Source of the DNA: an uncultured Olsenella sp.
GTDB taxonomy: Bacteria > Actinomycetota > Coriobacteriia > Coriobacteriales > Atopobiaceae
NCBI GenBank assembly: GCA_934660915.1
Contig: CAKUIF010000014.1
Coordinates: forward strand, 1-50,935
Length of the DNA: 50,935 nt
Reading direction: 5' to 3'
Shown: positions 35,209-43,685 of the stretch, piece after piece
How the letters are laid out: every line of letters begins with the position of its first letter
Position numbering within the stretch: position 1 is the first letter of the stretch
Translations under genes and position numbers: made by a program
The notes under the pieces: model-generated
What the model was told of the DNA's origin: nothing
The model's input: only the letters and a program-made list of their open reading frames with translations
The model's database searches: none

Positions 35209-35739
35209 ATGAGCATTTCCGACAACGCCGAGGTCCAGAAGGTCGTCGAGGCCGCCGAGTCCGAGGTCGCCGACCTCGACGAGCTCGCCGCCACCGCCGG
35301 CACCGATATCGATTTGGCCTCCGGTGAGGACGACGACGAGGACTCCGAGGACTCCCTCACCTTCTCCAACGGCGTTATCGAGAAGATCGTCGCGCTGGCC
35401 ATGCGCGAGGTCCCCGGCGTCGTCGGCATGAAGGGCAGCTGGTTCAACCGCGTGCAGGACGCCTTCGGCGCCTCCGACTCCACCAAGGGCGTCACCGTCG
35501 AGGTCACGCCCGAGAGCGCCGTGCGCGTGAACATCAGCGTGCTCATTGAGTACGGCGCCTACGCGCCGCAGGTCTTCGAGGACGTGAAGAAGGCCGTGGT
35601 CAAGCAGGTCACCGGCATGACCGGCCTCGAGGTCGCGGGCGTCAACCTGCGCATCGAGGACGTCCTCACCCCCGAGGAGTTCGACCAGTCCCGCAAGGAG
35701 CCGAAGGACGACGAGGTCGAGGAGGCCGACGCCGAGTAG
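35209..35739 (+). CDS. Asp23/Gls24 family envelope-stress protein
   Basis: The 176-residue product has an acidic N-terminus and the Asp23 domain (SNGVIEKIVALAMREVPGV, VRVNISVLIEYG, VKKAVVKQVTGMTGLEV, GVNLRIEDV). It should be held at the membrane by AmaP. The ATG at 35209 is preferred to an upstream GTG at 35173, as the domain needs no further residues. It ends the three-gene cluster. Confidence 0.9.
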   Translation: MSISDNAEVQKVVEAAESEVADLDELAATAGTDIDLASGEDDDEDSEDSLTFSNGVIEKIVALAMREVPGVVGMKGSWFNRVQDAFGASDSTKGVTVEVTPESAVRVNISVLIEYGAYAPQVFEDVKKAVVKQVTGMTGLEVAGVNLRIEDVLTPEEFDQSRKEPKDDEVEEADAE

Positions 35740-35760
35740 GCGTGGGAACACATCCATGGA

Positions 35761-35800
35761 AGCGGGCTTCTTGCCAAGCAAGGCGAGAAGCCCGCTTTGT
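35761..35800 (+). terminator. Terminator after the Asp23 cluster
   Basis: AGCGGGCTTCT (35761-35771) pairs with AGAAGCCCGCT (35786-35796), followed by TTGTC. The arm contains CTTCTTGCC. Confidence 0.8.
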
Positions 35801-35877
35801 CTTCGCGTGTCACCTGTGGTCGCAAGGCCGCCCTCTCGTGAGACAACGGCGTCCGTTGCTACCAGCTAAGGAGTTCT

Positions 35878-37680
35878 ATGTCCCAGCGATTTACCACCGA
35901 GCTTAAGCCCGCCACCGTGCGCCGCACGCTCCAGCGCTTCTGGTCCGTCACGCGCGAGCAGCCGCTGATCACGGCACTGTCCGTGTTTACCTCCGCGGGC
36001 TATATCCTTCTGCTTACCTTCGCGAACACCTACGTCATGGGCCTCATCGTCGACCGCGTCCAGGCAGGCCCCGTGCCCTCGGGCCAGGTCGTCGGGGTCT
36101 TCTGGCCGTACGTGGCAGCGCTCGTGGTCGTCAACCTCGCGGGGCAGATCCTCTCGAAGCTGCAGGACTACACCGTCTACAAGCTCGAGATCAACGGCAA
36201 TTACCGCCTGTCGCGCCTGTGCTTCAACACGCTGTCCAACCAGTCGATGACGTTCCACACGAACCGCTTCGGCGGGTCGCTTGTAAGCCAGACGAGCCGC
36301 TTCACGAGCGGCTACACGGCGCTCGTGGACGTCACGGTGTACTCGCTCATTCCCACGATCACCTCGGTGGTCTGCACGGTGGCGGTGCTTGCCCCCGTGG
36401 TGCCGCTCTTCACGGCCATCCTCGTGGCCATCATGGTCGTCTACGTGGCGTTCGTTTGGTATATGTACAAGAAGATCCTGCCGCTTTCGGCCGCCACCTC
36501 CAAGGCGCAGAACCGGCTTTCCGGCGTGCTGTCCGACGCGGTGACCAACATCCTCGCCGTGAAGACGTGCGGCCGCGAGGACTTCGAGCGCGAGCTTTTC
36601 GACGCCGCCGACCGCGACGCGCGCGACGCCGAGACCGTCTCGATGCGCGCCATGATGCGGCGAAACTTCACCACCTCGGGTCTCATCGTGCTCATCATGG
36701 GTATCGTCTCGGTCTTTGTGGCGGGCGGCAACGCCTGGTTCGGCATCTCGGCGGGCACGCTCGTCGTGATCTTCACCTACACCTACAACCTCACCATGCG
36801 CCTGAACTACGTGAGCTCCATGATGCAGCGCATCAACCGCGCCCTGGGCGACGCGGCCGAGATGACGCGCGTGCTCGACGAGCCGCTCCTGGTGGCCGAC
36901 GCCCCGGGTGCTCCTGAGCTGCGGGTGAGCGCGGGCGCCATCGACTTCGAGCGCCTCGGCTTCGCCTATCGCGACGCCGCGGCGGGCGAGAAGGTCTTCA
37001 GCGACCTCACGCTGCACATCCCTGCGGGCCAGCGCGTCGGTCTCGTGGGCCGCTCCGGCTCGGGCAAGACGACCCTCACCAAGCTCCTGCTGCGCCTGGA
37101 CGACGTGCAGGACGGCCGGGTGCTCATCGACGGGCAGGACGTGAGTGCCTGCACTCAGCAGAGCCTCCGCAGCCAGGTCGCGTACGTGCCGCAGGAGGCC
37201 CTTCTTTTCCACCGCTCCATCCGTGAGAACATATCGTACGGCCGCCCGGACGCCACCGAGGAGCAGATCCGCCTCGCGGCGGCACAGGCCAACGCGCTCG
37301 AGTTCATCGACCGTCTGCCGTCCGGCATGGATACGATGGTGGGCGAGAGGGGCGTCAAGCTCTCCGGCGGCCAGCGCCAGCGCGTTGCCATTGCCCGCGC
37401 CATCCTGGCCGACTGCCCGATCCTCGTGCTCGACGAGGCCACGAGCGCGCTCGACTCCGAGTCCGAGGCGCTCGTGCAGGACGCGCTCGAGAACCTCATG
37501 CGGGGCCGCACGTCCATCGTCGTGGCGCACCGCCTCTCGACGGTGGCCTCGCTCGACCGCATCGTGGTTTTGTCCGAGGGCCGCATCGTGGAGGACGGCA
37601 CCCATGAGGTGCTCGTGGCCGCCGGCGGCGAGTACGCTGGACTCTGGGGCCGCCAGACCGGCGCCTTCCTCGAGGCGTAG
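35878..37680 (+). CDS. ABC exporter half-transporter (membrane and ATPase domains)
   Basis: A 600-residue ABC protein of the multidrug/lipid exporter type. Six membrane helices occupy about residues 20-310. The ATPase domain has Walker A GRSGSGKTT (from 391), Q-loop VAYVPQEALLF, signature LSGGQRQRVAIARAIL, Walker B ILVLDEATSALD and the switch His in VVAHRLS. All are intact, so a homodimer could work alone. AAGGAG lies before the ATG. The substrate cannot be read from the sequence. Confidence 0.93.
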   Translation: MSQRFTTELKPATVRRTLQRFWSVTREQPLITALSVFTSAGYILLLTFANTYVMGLIVDRVQAGPVPSGQVVGVFWPYVAALVVVNLAGQILSKLQDYTVYKLEINGNYRLSRLCFNTLSNQSMTFHTNRFGGSLVSQTSRFTSGYTALVDVTVYSLIPTITSVVCTVAVLAPVVPLFTAILVAIMVVYVAFVWYMYKKILPLSAATSKAQNRLSGVLSDAVTNILAVKTCGREDFERELFDAADRDARDAETVSMRAMMRRNFTTSGLIVLIMGIVSVFVAGGNAWFGISAGTLVVIFTYTYNLTMRLNYVSSMMQRINRALGDAAEMTRVLDEPLLVADAPGAPELRVSAGAIDFERLGFAYRDAAAGEKVFSDLTLHIPAGQRVGLVGRSGSGKTTLTKLLLRLDDVQDGRVLIDGQDVSACTQQSLRSQVAYVPQEALLFHRSIRENISYGRPDATEEQIRLAAAQANALEFIDRLPSGMDTMVGERGVKLSGGQRQRVAIARAILADCPILVLDEATSALDSESEALVQDALENLMRGRTSIVVAHRLSTVASLDRIVVLSEGRIVEDGTHEVLVAAGGEYAGLWGRQTGAFLEA

Positions 37681-37776
37681 CGTTGCACGGCTCCGCGCGG
37701 GGGCGCTTCCGGCTCCCTGCGCTAGACTAATTGGGTTGCGGCGCGCGAGGCGCCGCGAGACACCGAGGGGAAATCG

Positions 37777-38601
37777 ATGAAGAACACCCAAGTCCTTCTT
37801 ATCAACGACATGTGCGGCTACGGCAAGGTCGCGCTTTCCGCCATGCTGCCCGTGCTCTCGCACATGGGCTTCCGCATCCACAACCTTCCGACGGCGCTCG
37901 TCTCCGACACGCTGAACTACCCCAAGTTCTACATCCACGACACGACCGAGTACGTGCGCCAGACCTTGGCCATCTGGGAAGAGCTCGGATTCGAGTTCGA
38001 CGCCATCTCCACCGGCTTCATCGTGACCGAGGAGGAGACGCGCATCATCTCCGACTTCTGCCGCCGCCGCTCCGAGCGCGGGACCAAGGTCTTCGTCGAC
38101 CCCATCATGGCCGACAACGGCAAGCTCTACGCGGGCGTGCCCGAGTCGACGATCGGCCTCATGCGCGACCTTGTGGCCTGCGCTGACTATACCGTGCCCA
38201 ACTACACTGAGGCGTGCCTGCTCACCGATACCTCGATGAAGGAGGGCATGAGCGCCGACGAAGCCCGCGAGCTCGTGGACGCGGTGCGCGCGCTGGGGTC
38301 CAAGTCCGTGGTGGTCACGAGCGCGAAGATCGACGGCGCCGACGCCATCGCCGGGTACGACCACGTGGCGGACGAGTACTTCACCGTGCCCATCGACATG
38401 ATCCCCACGTACTTCCCCGGCACCGGCGACACCTTCTCGAGCGTCCTTCTTGGCCGCGTGATGCGCGGCTGGAAGCTCGAGCGCGCGACCGCCGACGCGG
38501 CCCGCGTGGTCCGCGAGCTCATCGCCCGCAACGTCGACCAGGAGGACAAGTCGGCGGGCCTTCCCATCGAAGCGTGCCTGGACGTGATCGACAATGAGTA
38601 G
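37777..38601 (+). CDS. Pyridoxal/pyridoxamine kinase-like protein
   Basis: PfkB/ribokinase-fold kinase that phosphorylates vitamin B6 forms. The 274-residue product has VLLINDMCGYGKVA, LPTALVSDTLNYP, STGFI, VDPIMADNGKLY, PNYTEACLLT and the catalytic GTGDTFSSVLLG near the C-terminus; these match the pyridoxamine-kinase branch (PdxY/PdxK type). The AGGGGAAA ribosome site is clear. The next gene overlaps its end by 8 bases. Confidence 0.9.
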   Translation: MKNTQVLLINDMCGYGKVALSAMLPVLSHMGFRIHNLPTALVSDTLNYPKFYIHDTTEYVRQTLAIWEELGFEFDAISTGFIVTEEETRIISDFCRRRSERGTKVFVDPIMADNGKLYAGVPESTIGLMRDLVACADYTVPNYTEACLLTDTSMKEGMSADEARELVDAVRALGSKSVVVTSAKIDGADAIAGYDHVADEYFTVPIDMIPTYFPGTGDTFSSVLLGRVMRGWKLERATADAARVVRELIARNVDQEDKSAGLPIEACLDVIDNE

Positions 38602-38917
38602 CGTGGAGCCGCAGGCCCCGGATGCCGGAAAGAAGCCCGCGGGGGCTCCGCGCGGAAAGCGCCCTCGGGTGCGGATAACCTGCGTGGACCAGCTGGGGGA
38701 GTGCCGCTGCCACCATGGCCACAAGCCGGGAGACGTCTTTGACTTCGACCTCGACCGCGGGCGGCTGTGCCCCATGGCCTGCCACGTGGGCTTCCCCTAC
38801 ATCGACATCCTGCGCTACGGCGGCACGGTCCCCGGCAACGAGCCCGGGACGGCTAAGTTCTGCTGCCCGGAGGTCGATACGTTAAACGTCTGGCTCGCCG
38901 AGATCGTCGAGGAGTAG
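38594..38917 (+). CDS. TIGR04076-family protein
   Basis: A 107-residue protein with VRITCVDQLGECRCHHGHKPGD, CPMACHVGFPYIDILRYGG and a final CCPE; the pattern of conserved Cys, His and LRYGG matches the TIGR04076 family of unknown function, which probably binds a metal or cofactor. Its start overlaps the kinase stop by 8 bases (different frame), so translation is coupled. Confidence 0.82.
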   Translation: MSSVEPQAPDAGKKPAGAPRGKRPRVRITCVDQLGECRCHHGHKPGDVFDFDLDRGRLCPMACHVGFPYIDILRYGGTVPGNEPGTAKFCCPEVDTLNVWLAEIVEE

Positions 38918-38960
38918 GCGGCTTTGGCCCTTCTTGCCCGCGTTGAGATGTAATTAAATA

Positions 38961-38990
38961 GTTTACCTACCTTTGGAAAGGTAGGTAAAC
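38961..38990. terminator. Perfect AT-rich hairpin
   Basis: GTTTACCTACCTTT (38961-38974) pairs perfectly with 38977-38990 around GG. It is the first of two hairpins between convergent genes. Confidence 0.6.
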
Positions 38991-39019
38991 GAGCGGTTTT
39001 CAGGCGGGCCCTTCTTGCG

Positions 39020-39031
39020 ACCTGCGGTTTT
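39020..39031 (-). repeat. Dispersed intergenic word AAAACCGCAGGT
   Basis: ACCTGCGGTTTT on the plus strand, between two hairpins; the reverse complement equals the copies at 12447 and 17881. Confidence 0.8.
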
Positions 39032-39037
39032 GTGATT

Positions 39038-39085
39038 AGTTCAACTCTTTACTTACCTTTGCAAGGGTAGGTAAAGAGTTGAACT
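39038..39085. terminator. 23-bp hairpin between convergent genes
   Basis: 39038-39060 (AGTTCAACTCTTTAC...) pairs with 39063-39085 with only two wobble pairs; ATTTTAG follows, and TTTT sequence also borders the other side. A likely bidirectional terminator sharing TACCTACC/GGTAGGTA with the hairpin at 38961. Confidence 0.75.
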
Positions 39086-39137
39086 ATTTTAGATTGCCGT
39101 CAGAGCTGAGGTGGCGGGCCCCGGCCCTGGTGGCAAG

Positions 39138-40121
39138 CTACTTGACCTCGAAGCGGGTCTCCTTGCCTGCGTCGAAGGCAAGAAGCGCCTCGACGTTGCT
39201 GCTCATCATGTTCTCGATTGCCTCCTCGGTGTAGAAGGCCATGTGCGGTGTCACGATCACGTTGGGGAAGCTCGTGAGGATGGCCCGGTCGCGGTTGGGC
39301 AGCACGTCGCGCGAGCGGTCGAGGTAATAGAGCCCGGCCTCGGCCTCGATGGTGTCGAGCGCCGCGGCGCCGACCTTGCCCGACTCGACGGCGTCGATGA
39401 GGGCGGCGGTGTCGATGAGCGCGCCGCGCGCGGCGTTGACGATGACGGCGCCGTCCTTCATGCGCGCGAACTGCTCGGCACCGATCATGTGCTCGTTCTC
39501 GGGGAGGCCGGGGGCGTGCAGCGTGACCACGTCGGCGCAGGACAGGAGCTCGTCGAGCTCCAGGTACTCCACGCGCCCGCGCAGGCGGTCCTTAGGGTAG
39601 GGGTCGCAGGCGACGATCCTGCACCCGAAGCCGGCGAGGCGCTCGCAGACGGCCTCGCCGATGGCGCCCGTGCCCACGACGCCGACGGTGCAGGTGTCGA
39701 GCGAGCGGCCGATCTTTCCCTTGAGGCCGAAGTCCTGGTAGCTCGAGGCGACGTCGACGAGCTTTGCCTTGCGAAGCGCCATGAGCATGAGCATCACGGT
39801 GTAGTCGGCGACGCCTGCCGGCGGGTAGGACGCATGTCCGACGCGGATGCCGAGGCCGCGCGCCGCGTCGAGGTCGATGTGGTCGAAGCCGATGGAGCGC
39901 GTGGCGAGGCCGCGGACACCGAGCTCGGCGTAGCGCGCCAAGAGCTCTGCCGGCATCGGGTTGGTGATGATGGTAACCGCGTCGTAGCCCTGCGCGAGTC
40001 CGGCGTTGTCCATCGTGGGGTACTCGGGGGTCCAGCCGAACTCGAAGCCGTGCTCGTCGGCGAGCCTCTGCAGGACGGGCAGCTCGTCGTAGGGGCGCAG
40101 CGAGAATGCGAAGAGCTTCAT
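39138..40121 (-). CDS. D-isomer-specific 2-hydroxyacid dehydrogenase (D-lactate dehydrogenase type)
   Basis: NAD-dependent cytoplasmic enzyme that reduces a 2-oxoacid to the D-hydroxyacid. The 327-residue product has GTGAIG at 150-155, catalytic Arg232 (NAARGALID), Glu in DTIEAE (259-261) and His293 (TPHMAFYTEEA), which match the D-lactate dehydrogenase/VanH branch. All key residues are present. AAAGGAAG lies before the ATG. No vanA-type ligase is nearby, so a fermentative role is more likely than vancomycin resistance. Confidence 0.92.
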   Translation of the reverse strand: MKLFAFSLRPYDELPVLQRLADEHGFEFGWTPEYPTMDNAGLAQGYDAVTIITNPMPAELLARYAELGVRGLATRSIGFDHIDLDAARGLGIRVGHASYPPAGVADYTVMLMLMALRKAKLVDVASSYQDFGLKGKIGRSLDTCTVGVVGTGAIGEAVCERLAGFGCRIVACDPYPKDRLRGRVEYLELDELLSCADVVTLHAPGLPENEHMIGAEQFARMKDGAVIVNAARGALIDTAALIDAVESGKVGAAALDTIEAEAGLYYLDRSRDVLPNRDRAILTSFPNVIVTPHMAFYTEEAIENMMSSNVEALLAFDAGKETRFEVK

Positions 40122-40240
40122 GTGATACTTCCTTTCTTTATGTCGCTCATCCCCATCCTAGCCCTTTGGGCGCCTGTTGGGGCCTAAGGTGCCGCGGCTG
40201 ACGCCATCCCATAGATAAAACAACGACCTTCGACACAGGA

Positions 40241-40284
40241 AAGCGCCGCCTCCGTCTTTTGTCGTTAAAGGCGAGGCGGCGCTT
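40241..40284. terminator. Terminator after the MFS gene
   Basis: AAGCGCCGCCTC (40241-40252) pairs perfectly with GAGGCGGCGCTT (40273-40284). On the minus strand the stem ends in TTTCC, past the MFS stop. Confidence 0.6.
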
Positions 40285-40323
40285 ATTGCCAAGAAGGGCT
40301 GTTCGCGATGCGAAGGGGTGGAC

Positions 40324-41751
40324 TTAGGCTTCCGTCGCCTCCATCTTTGGGCGGATGACGAGGATCACGAGCATAAAGCCGACGAGCGTAACGGCCGCCG
40401 CGATGATGAACACGGCGTTCACGCCGTTTTGGATGAGCGCGGGGCTCGTGGGGTTTGAGACCGTGCAGATGTTGTACGCGACGCCGAAGACAGTGGCGGC
40501 GACGGTGTTTGCCAGGGAGTTCGCGAAATTCACGAGCGAGGTGCCGACGCCCATGTCGGCAGGGGGCAGCGTGGCCTGCGCGCTCGGGGTGATGGAGACG
40601 GCGCGGAAGCTCTCGGCAAGGCCGGTTACGGTGATGGCGACGAAGTAGACGATCACGGGCGTGGCGGCGTCGGTGAAGCCGAGCGCGAGCATCGAGGCGG
40701 AGACGAGCAGAGTCGCGACGACCATGGCTTTCCAGGCGTGGCCGCGCTTCTTTCCAACCCAGGCGCCGACGACGGTGGGCAGCAGCATGGTCAGGATGGT
40801 GCGGGGGAACTGCAGCGAGCCCGCGATGGTCTTGGAGGCGCCCATGACCTTGATGGCGCCGATGGGCGCGTAGGTGTTCATCGCGGTCATGTAGAAGTAG
40901 CAGATGAAGCCGACGACGAGCAGGACCGTGTACTCGGAGTTCTTGAAGAGGCGCAGCGGGATGAGCGGCTCAGCGGCGCCCTTCTCGACCTTTACGAGGA
41001 CCGCCAGCGCGGCGACGCCGATGACGAGGCCGGCGATGATGCCGGGGTTCGCCCAGCCGATCGAGGGGCCGAAGTTGAGCGCGAGCATGAGGGCGCCGAG
41101 CGCGACCACGAGCAGGGCGATGCCGGCGACGTCGAGCTGGACCTTGCCGGGGCGCTTCATGTTGGGCATGTTGAGGCCGATGAGGACGATGCCCGCGGTC
41201 AGCGGCAGGCCGGGCATGATGACCGCGGCGGTGAGACGGCCCGCGTCGGCGAGCGCGCCGGCGATGATGGAGCCGCCGAAGCCGCCGACGGCGATCGCCG
41301 TGGCGAGCATGCCCATGGCGCGGGGCACGTCTCTGCGCTCGTTGATGAGGCCCACGATGATGTAGGGCGCGGCGGTGAAGGCGCCCTGCGCAAAGCCGAT
41401 GAGCAGGCGCAGCACCATGAGCGGCACGAGGGAGCGCACGAAGGCGAAGGCGATGCCGCAGACGAGGCAGACGACGCCGGGGATCACGACTATGTTGCGG
41501 CGGCCGACGAGGTCGCCGAGCTTGCCGCCGATGGGCGTCATGATGCACACGCCGAGGCCGGCGAAGATGGTGAAGAGGCTCACGTACCCCATGGCGTCGA
41601 CGCTCTCGAGGATCGGCGCGGTGAGGGTGGCGAACACGAGGCCGTACATGGCGACCGACAGCATCATGCAGACGCAGCCGATCTGCACGGCTCGCTTCTT
41701 TGCGGGAGGCAGCGGGACGGCCACCTGGGGTTGTTGGGCTTGCTCGGGCAT
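40324..41751 (-). CDS. MFS transporter (DHA2-like)
   Basis: A 475-residue integral membrane protein with about 14 hydrophobic segments, the MFS motif GGKLGDLVGRRN after helix 2 and GFAQGAF, typical of drug/proton antiporters of the DHA2 branch. The substrate is unknown. The ATG at 41751 has GAGAGGAA upstream; the frame is open to 41856 through the repeat region, but that part is not protein-like. It follows the M20 gene on the same strand after a 170-base gap with repeats. Confidence 0.9.
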   Translation of the reverse strand: MPEQAQQPQVAVPLPPAKKRAVQIGCVCMMLSVAMYGLVFATLTAPILESVDAMGYVSLFTIFAGLGVCIMTPIGGKLGDLVGRRNIVVIPGVVCLVCGIAFAFVRSLVPLMVLRLLIGFAQGAFTAAPYIIVGLINERRDVPRAMGMLATAIAVGGFGGSIIAGALADAGRLTAAVIMPGLPLTAGIVLIGLNMPNMKRPGKVQLDVAGIALLVVALGALMLALNFGPSIGWANPGIIAGLVIGVAALAVLVKVEKGAAEPLIPLRLFKNSEYTVLLVVGFICYFYMTAMNTYAPIGAIKVMGASKTIAGSLQFPRTILTMLLPTVVGAWVGKKRGHAWKAMVVATLLVSASMLALGFTDAATPVIVYFVAITVTGLAESFRAVSITPSAQATLPPADMGVGTSLVNFANSLANTVAATVFGVAYNICTVSNPTSPALIQNGVNAVFIIAAAVTLVGFMLVILVIRPKMEATEA

Positions 41752-41811
41752 AACGGGTTCCTCTCTGAAGCGGGGAAAGAAGGACGTGGAAAGAAGGGCG
41801 GGGTGGTGGGC

Positions 41812-41910
41812 CTGCCGTCTCAGCCGCTCTGATCTGGCGAGAAGAACGCTCGCCATCTCAGAACGGCTGGACCGGCAGGCCTCGCCAGATCAGAGCGGCT
41901 GAGACGGCAG
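41812..41910. repeat. Three 30-bp units, one inverted, between the M20 and MFS genes
   Basis: 41812-41841 (CTGCCGTCTCAG...) is the exact 30-base reverse complement of 41881-41910 (CTCGCCAGATCAG...). Between them, 41849-41878 is a diverged direct copy of the second arm, also 30 bases and starting CTCGCCA. The result is a large cruciform or hairpin with an alternative partner. Confidence 0.92.
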
Positions 41911-41921
41911 ACGGCAGGCCT

Positions 41922-43100
41922 TTAGGCCTGGTGCTCCTCGAGCCAGCGCACGGCGCAGTGCGCGAGGCACGCGGGGCCGATCGCGGTCACGTCCTCGTTG
42001 AAGCGGACCTTGGGGTTGTGGGCGCTGTATTGGCCGCGCTCGTCGGTGAAGCCTGCGGAGAGGTACATGAAGGTCGAGGGGACCTGCTCGGCGATGGTCG
42101 CGAAGTCCTCGGACGCGGAGGCCTGGATGCCGGGGTAGGGGCGAAGGCCGGGGATGCCCGTCTCTTGCATGTAACCCACCATCTCGCGGGTGAGCTCGGG
42201 GTCGCAGACGAGGGGCGGCACGTCCGAGAGGGACGTGACCTCGGCGGTCGCGCCGTACGCGGCGGCGGTGGCGCAGGCGACCTCCCTCATGCGGCGCACC
42301 AGGGTCGCGCGGGCGTCCTTGTCGTTCGCGCGGATGGTCCCCTCGAGGACGGCCGTGTCGGGGATGATGTTGGCGGCGGTGCCGGCGTCGAACTTGCCCA
42401 CCGTCATGACCGCGGCGGCCGTCGGGTCGATCTCGCGGGCCATGATGGCCTCGAGCGCGAGGTAGATGTGCACCGCGGCGTTGATGGGGTCGATGGAGCG
42501 CTGGGGGTAGGCGCCGTGGGAGCCCTTGCCCTTGACCTCGATGTGGAAGCCGTCGACCGAGTACATCATCGTGTTCTTGTCGTTGTACATAAAGATGCCC
42601 ACCGGCATCTGGCCGGGGGCGACGTGGTAGGCGAGGGCGACGTCGGGCCTCGGGTCCTCGAGGACGCCCGCGGCGATCATGTCCTTGGCGCCCTCGAAGG
42701 TCTCCTCGGCCGGCTGGAACATGAGCTTGACGGTGCCCTTGAGCTCGCCCTCGTTCTCCTTGAGCATGCGTGCGGCGGTGAGGAGCATCGCCGCGTGGAA
42801 GTCGTGGCCGCAGGCGTGGGCGTGCTCGCCGTCGGGGCAGGCGAAGGGCTCGCCGCTCTCCTCGGGCATGGGCAGCGCGTCCATGTCGGCGCGCAGCAGG
42901 ATGACGGGGGAGCCGGCGCCCAAGGTGGCGACGACGCCGTGGCCGCAGTCGCGCGGCTCGATGTCGTACTCGGAGAGCTTCTCCATGACGTAGGCCTTGG
43001 TTTTGTCGCAGTTCAGGCCAACCTCGGCGTTGGTGTGGAAGTAGCGGCGGTTGACGATGGTCTCGTCCTTGAGCTCGCAGGCTCGCTGGTAGTAGTCCAT
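41922..43100 (-). CDS. M20-family amidohydrolase/aminoacylase
   Basis: Metal-dependent cytoplasmic hydrolase of N-acyl amino acids or similar amides. The 392-residue product has RADMDALPM, the metal site HACGHDFHAAM (Cys97, His99), PAEE (132-133) and the GSHGAYPQ dimerisation region, as in the IAA-amino-acid-hydrolase/hippurate-hydrolase branch. The ATG at 43100 follows AAGAAGGG. A promoter is visible upstream. Its neighbour MFS transporter could move the substrate, but this is a guess. Confidence 0.92.
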   Translation of the reverse strand: MDYYQRACELKDETIVNRRYFHTNAEVGLNCDKTKAYVMEKLSEYDIEPRDCGHGVVATLGAGSPVILLRADMDALPMPEESGEPFACPDGEHAHACGHDFHAAMLLTAARMLKENEGELKGTVKLMFQPAEETFEGAKDMIAAGVLEDPRPDVALAYHVAPGQMPVGIFMYNDKNTMMYSVDGFHIEVKGKGSHGAYPQRSIDPINAAVHIYLALEAIMAREIDPTAAAVMTVGKFDAGTAANIIPDTAVLEGTIRANDKDARATLVRRMREVACATAAAYGATAEVTSLSDVPPLVCDPELTREMVGYMQETGIPGLRPYPGIQASASEDFATIAEQVPSTFMYLSAGFTDERGQYSAHNPKVRFNEDVTAIGPACLAHCAVRWLEEHQA

Positions 43101-43120
43101 TGCGCCCTTCTTTGTATTGC

Positions 43121-43149
43121 GATGTACAGGTGTCGCTTTAGTCTGGCAA
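43121..43149 (-). promoter_or_regulatory. Promoter of the M20 gene
   Basis: On the minus strand TTGCCA (43144-43149), 17 bases, TACATC (43121-43126), preceded by TG. Confidence 0.55.
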
Positions 43150-43267
43150 AGCAGTGTGTCTTGCCCGTTTCCATACGGTGATAACTGGTGTTCGGTGCGT
43201 TTGCGTGCGTGGGTGCAAGAAGGGCTTCTTTGCGAGCGGGCGGTTGGGGCGGCGCGGAGTGGATGTG

Positions 43268-43380
43268 CAATCATGTCGCAGGGGGATGGCTAGAAGGACG
43301 CAATAATGTCGCAGCGGGGCCTCGATTTACGCTCAATAATGTCGCAGACGGATGTAGAGAATCATGTAAATACGTCGCAA
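43268..43380. repeat. Four repeats with exact 33-bp phasing
   Basis: ATGTCGCAG occurs at 43273, 43306 and 43339, and the variant ACGTCGCAA at 43372, each exactly 33 bases apart, usually preceded by CAATAA/CAATC. The spacers differ. One frame gives an 11-residue peptide repeat (NNVA), but no real gene is evident between 43101 and 43685. Confidence 0.85.
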
Positions 43381-43645
43381 TTTATCTATCTGAGCAGCGC
43401 GGATTTCGAACCGGACCTATTTGGCCAACTACTTGTCCGTACCCTCTATGCTCACATCGCGGGATTATGGGCTTGAGCATCTTTCCGGTAGCCGATAAGC
43501 GAGAGCCGCTCATCGGTATTTGCAAACGGGCCGACAATATATCAGCGCTTTGCGGGTATCTCCTATATGAGGCCTCATTCAGCTCCTCCGCTGGAAGAGC
43601 GGAAAAGGAAGCCTGGCGTAAAGAAGTTCCGCTGACGCCGCCGTT

Positions 43646-43670
43646 GAGCCCGGGCTTACGGCCCGGGTTC
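43646..43670 (+). other. Hairpin just before the Tat-lipoprotein gene
   Basis: GAGCCCGGGC (43646-43655) pairs with GCCCGGGTTC (43661-43670), followed by TTTGGG, ending 15 bases before the ATG. It may attenuate or end transcription from upstream. Confidence 0.5.
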
Positions 43671-43685
43671 TTTGGGTAGGGTGCT

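Noticed and set aside
39138..40121. VanH of a vancomycin-resistance cluster
   Set aside because: The enzyme matches the same branch, but no vanA-type ligase, vanX dipeptidase or VanRS pair is adjacent.
43188..43679. A 163-residue open frame across the 33-bp repeats
   Set aside because: No ribosome site, no recognisable domain, odd composition and an end inside a hairpin; it is better explained as repeat sequence or a gene remnant.
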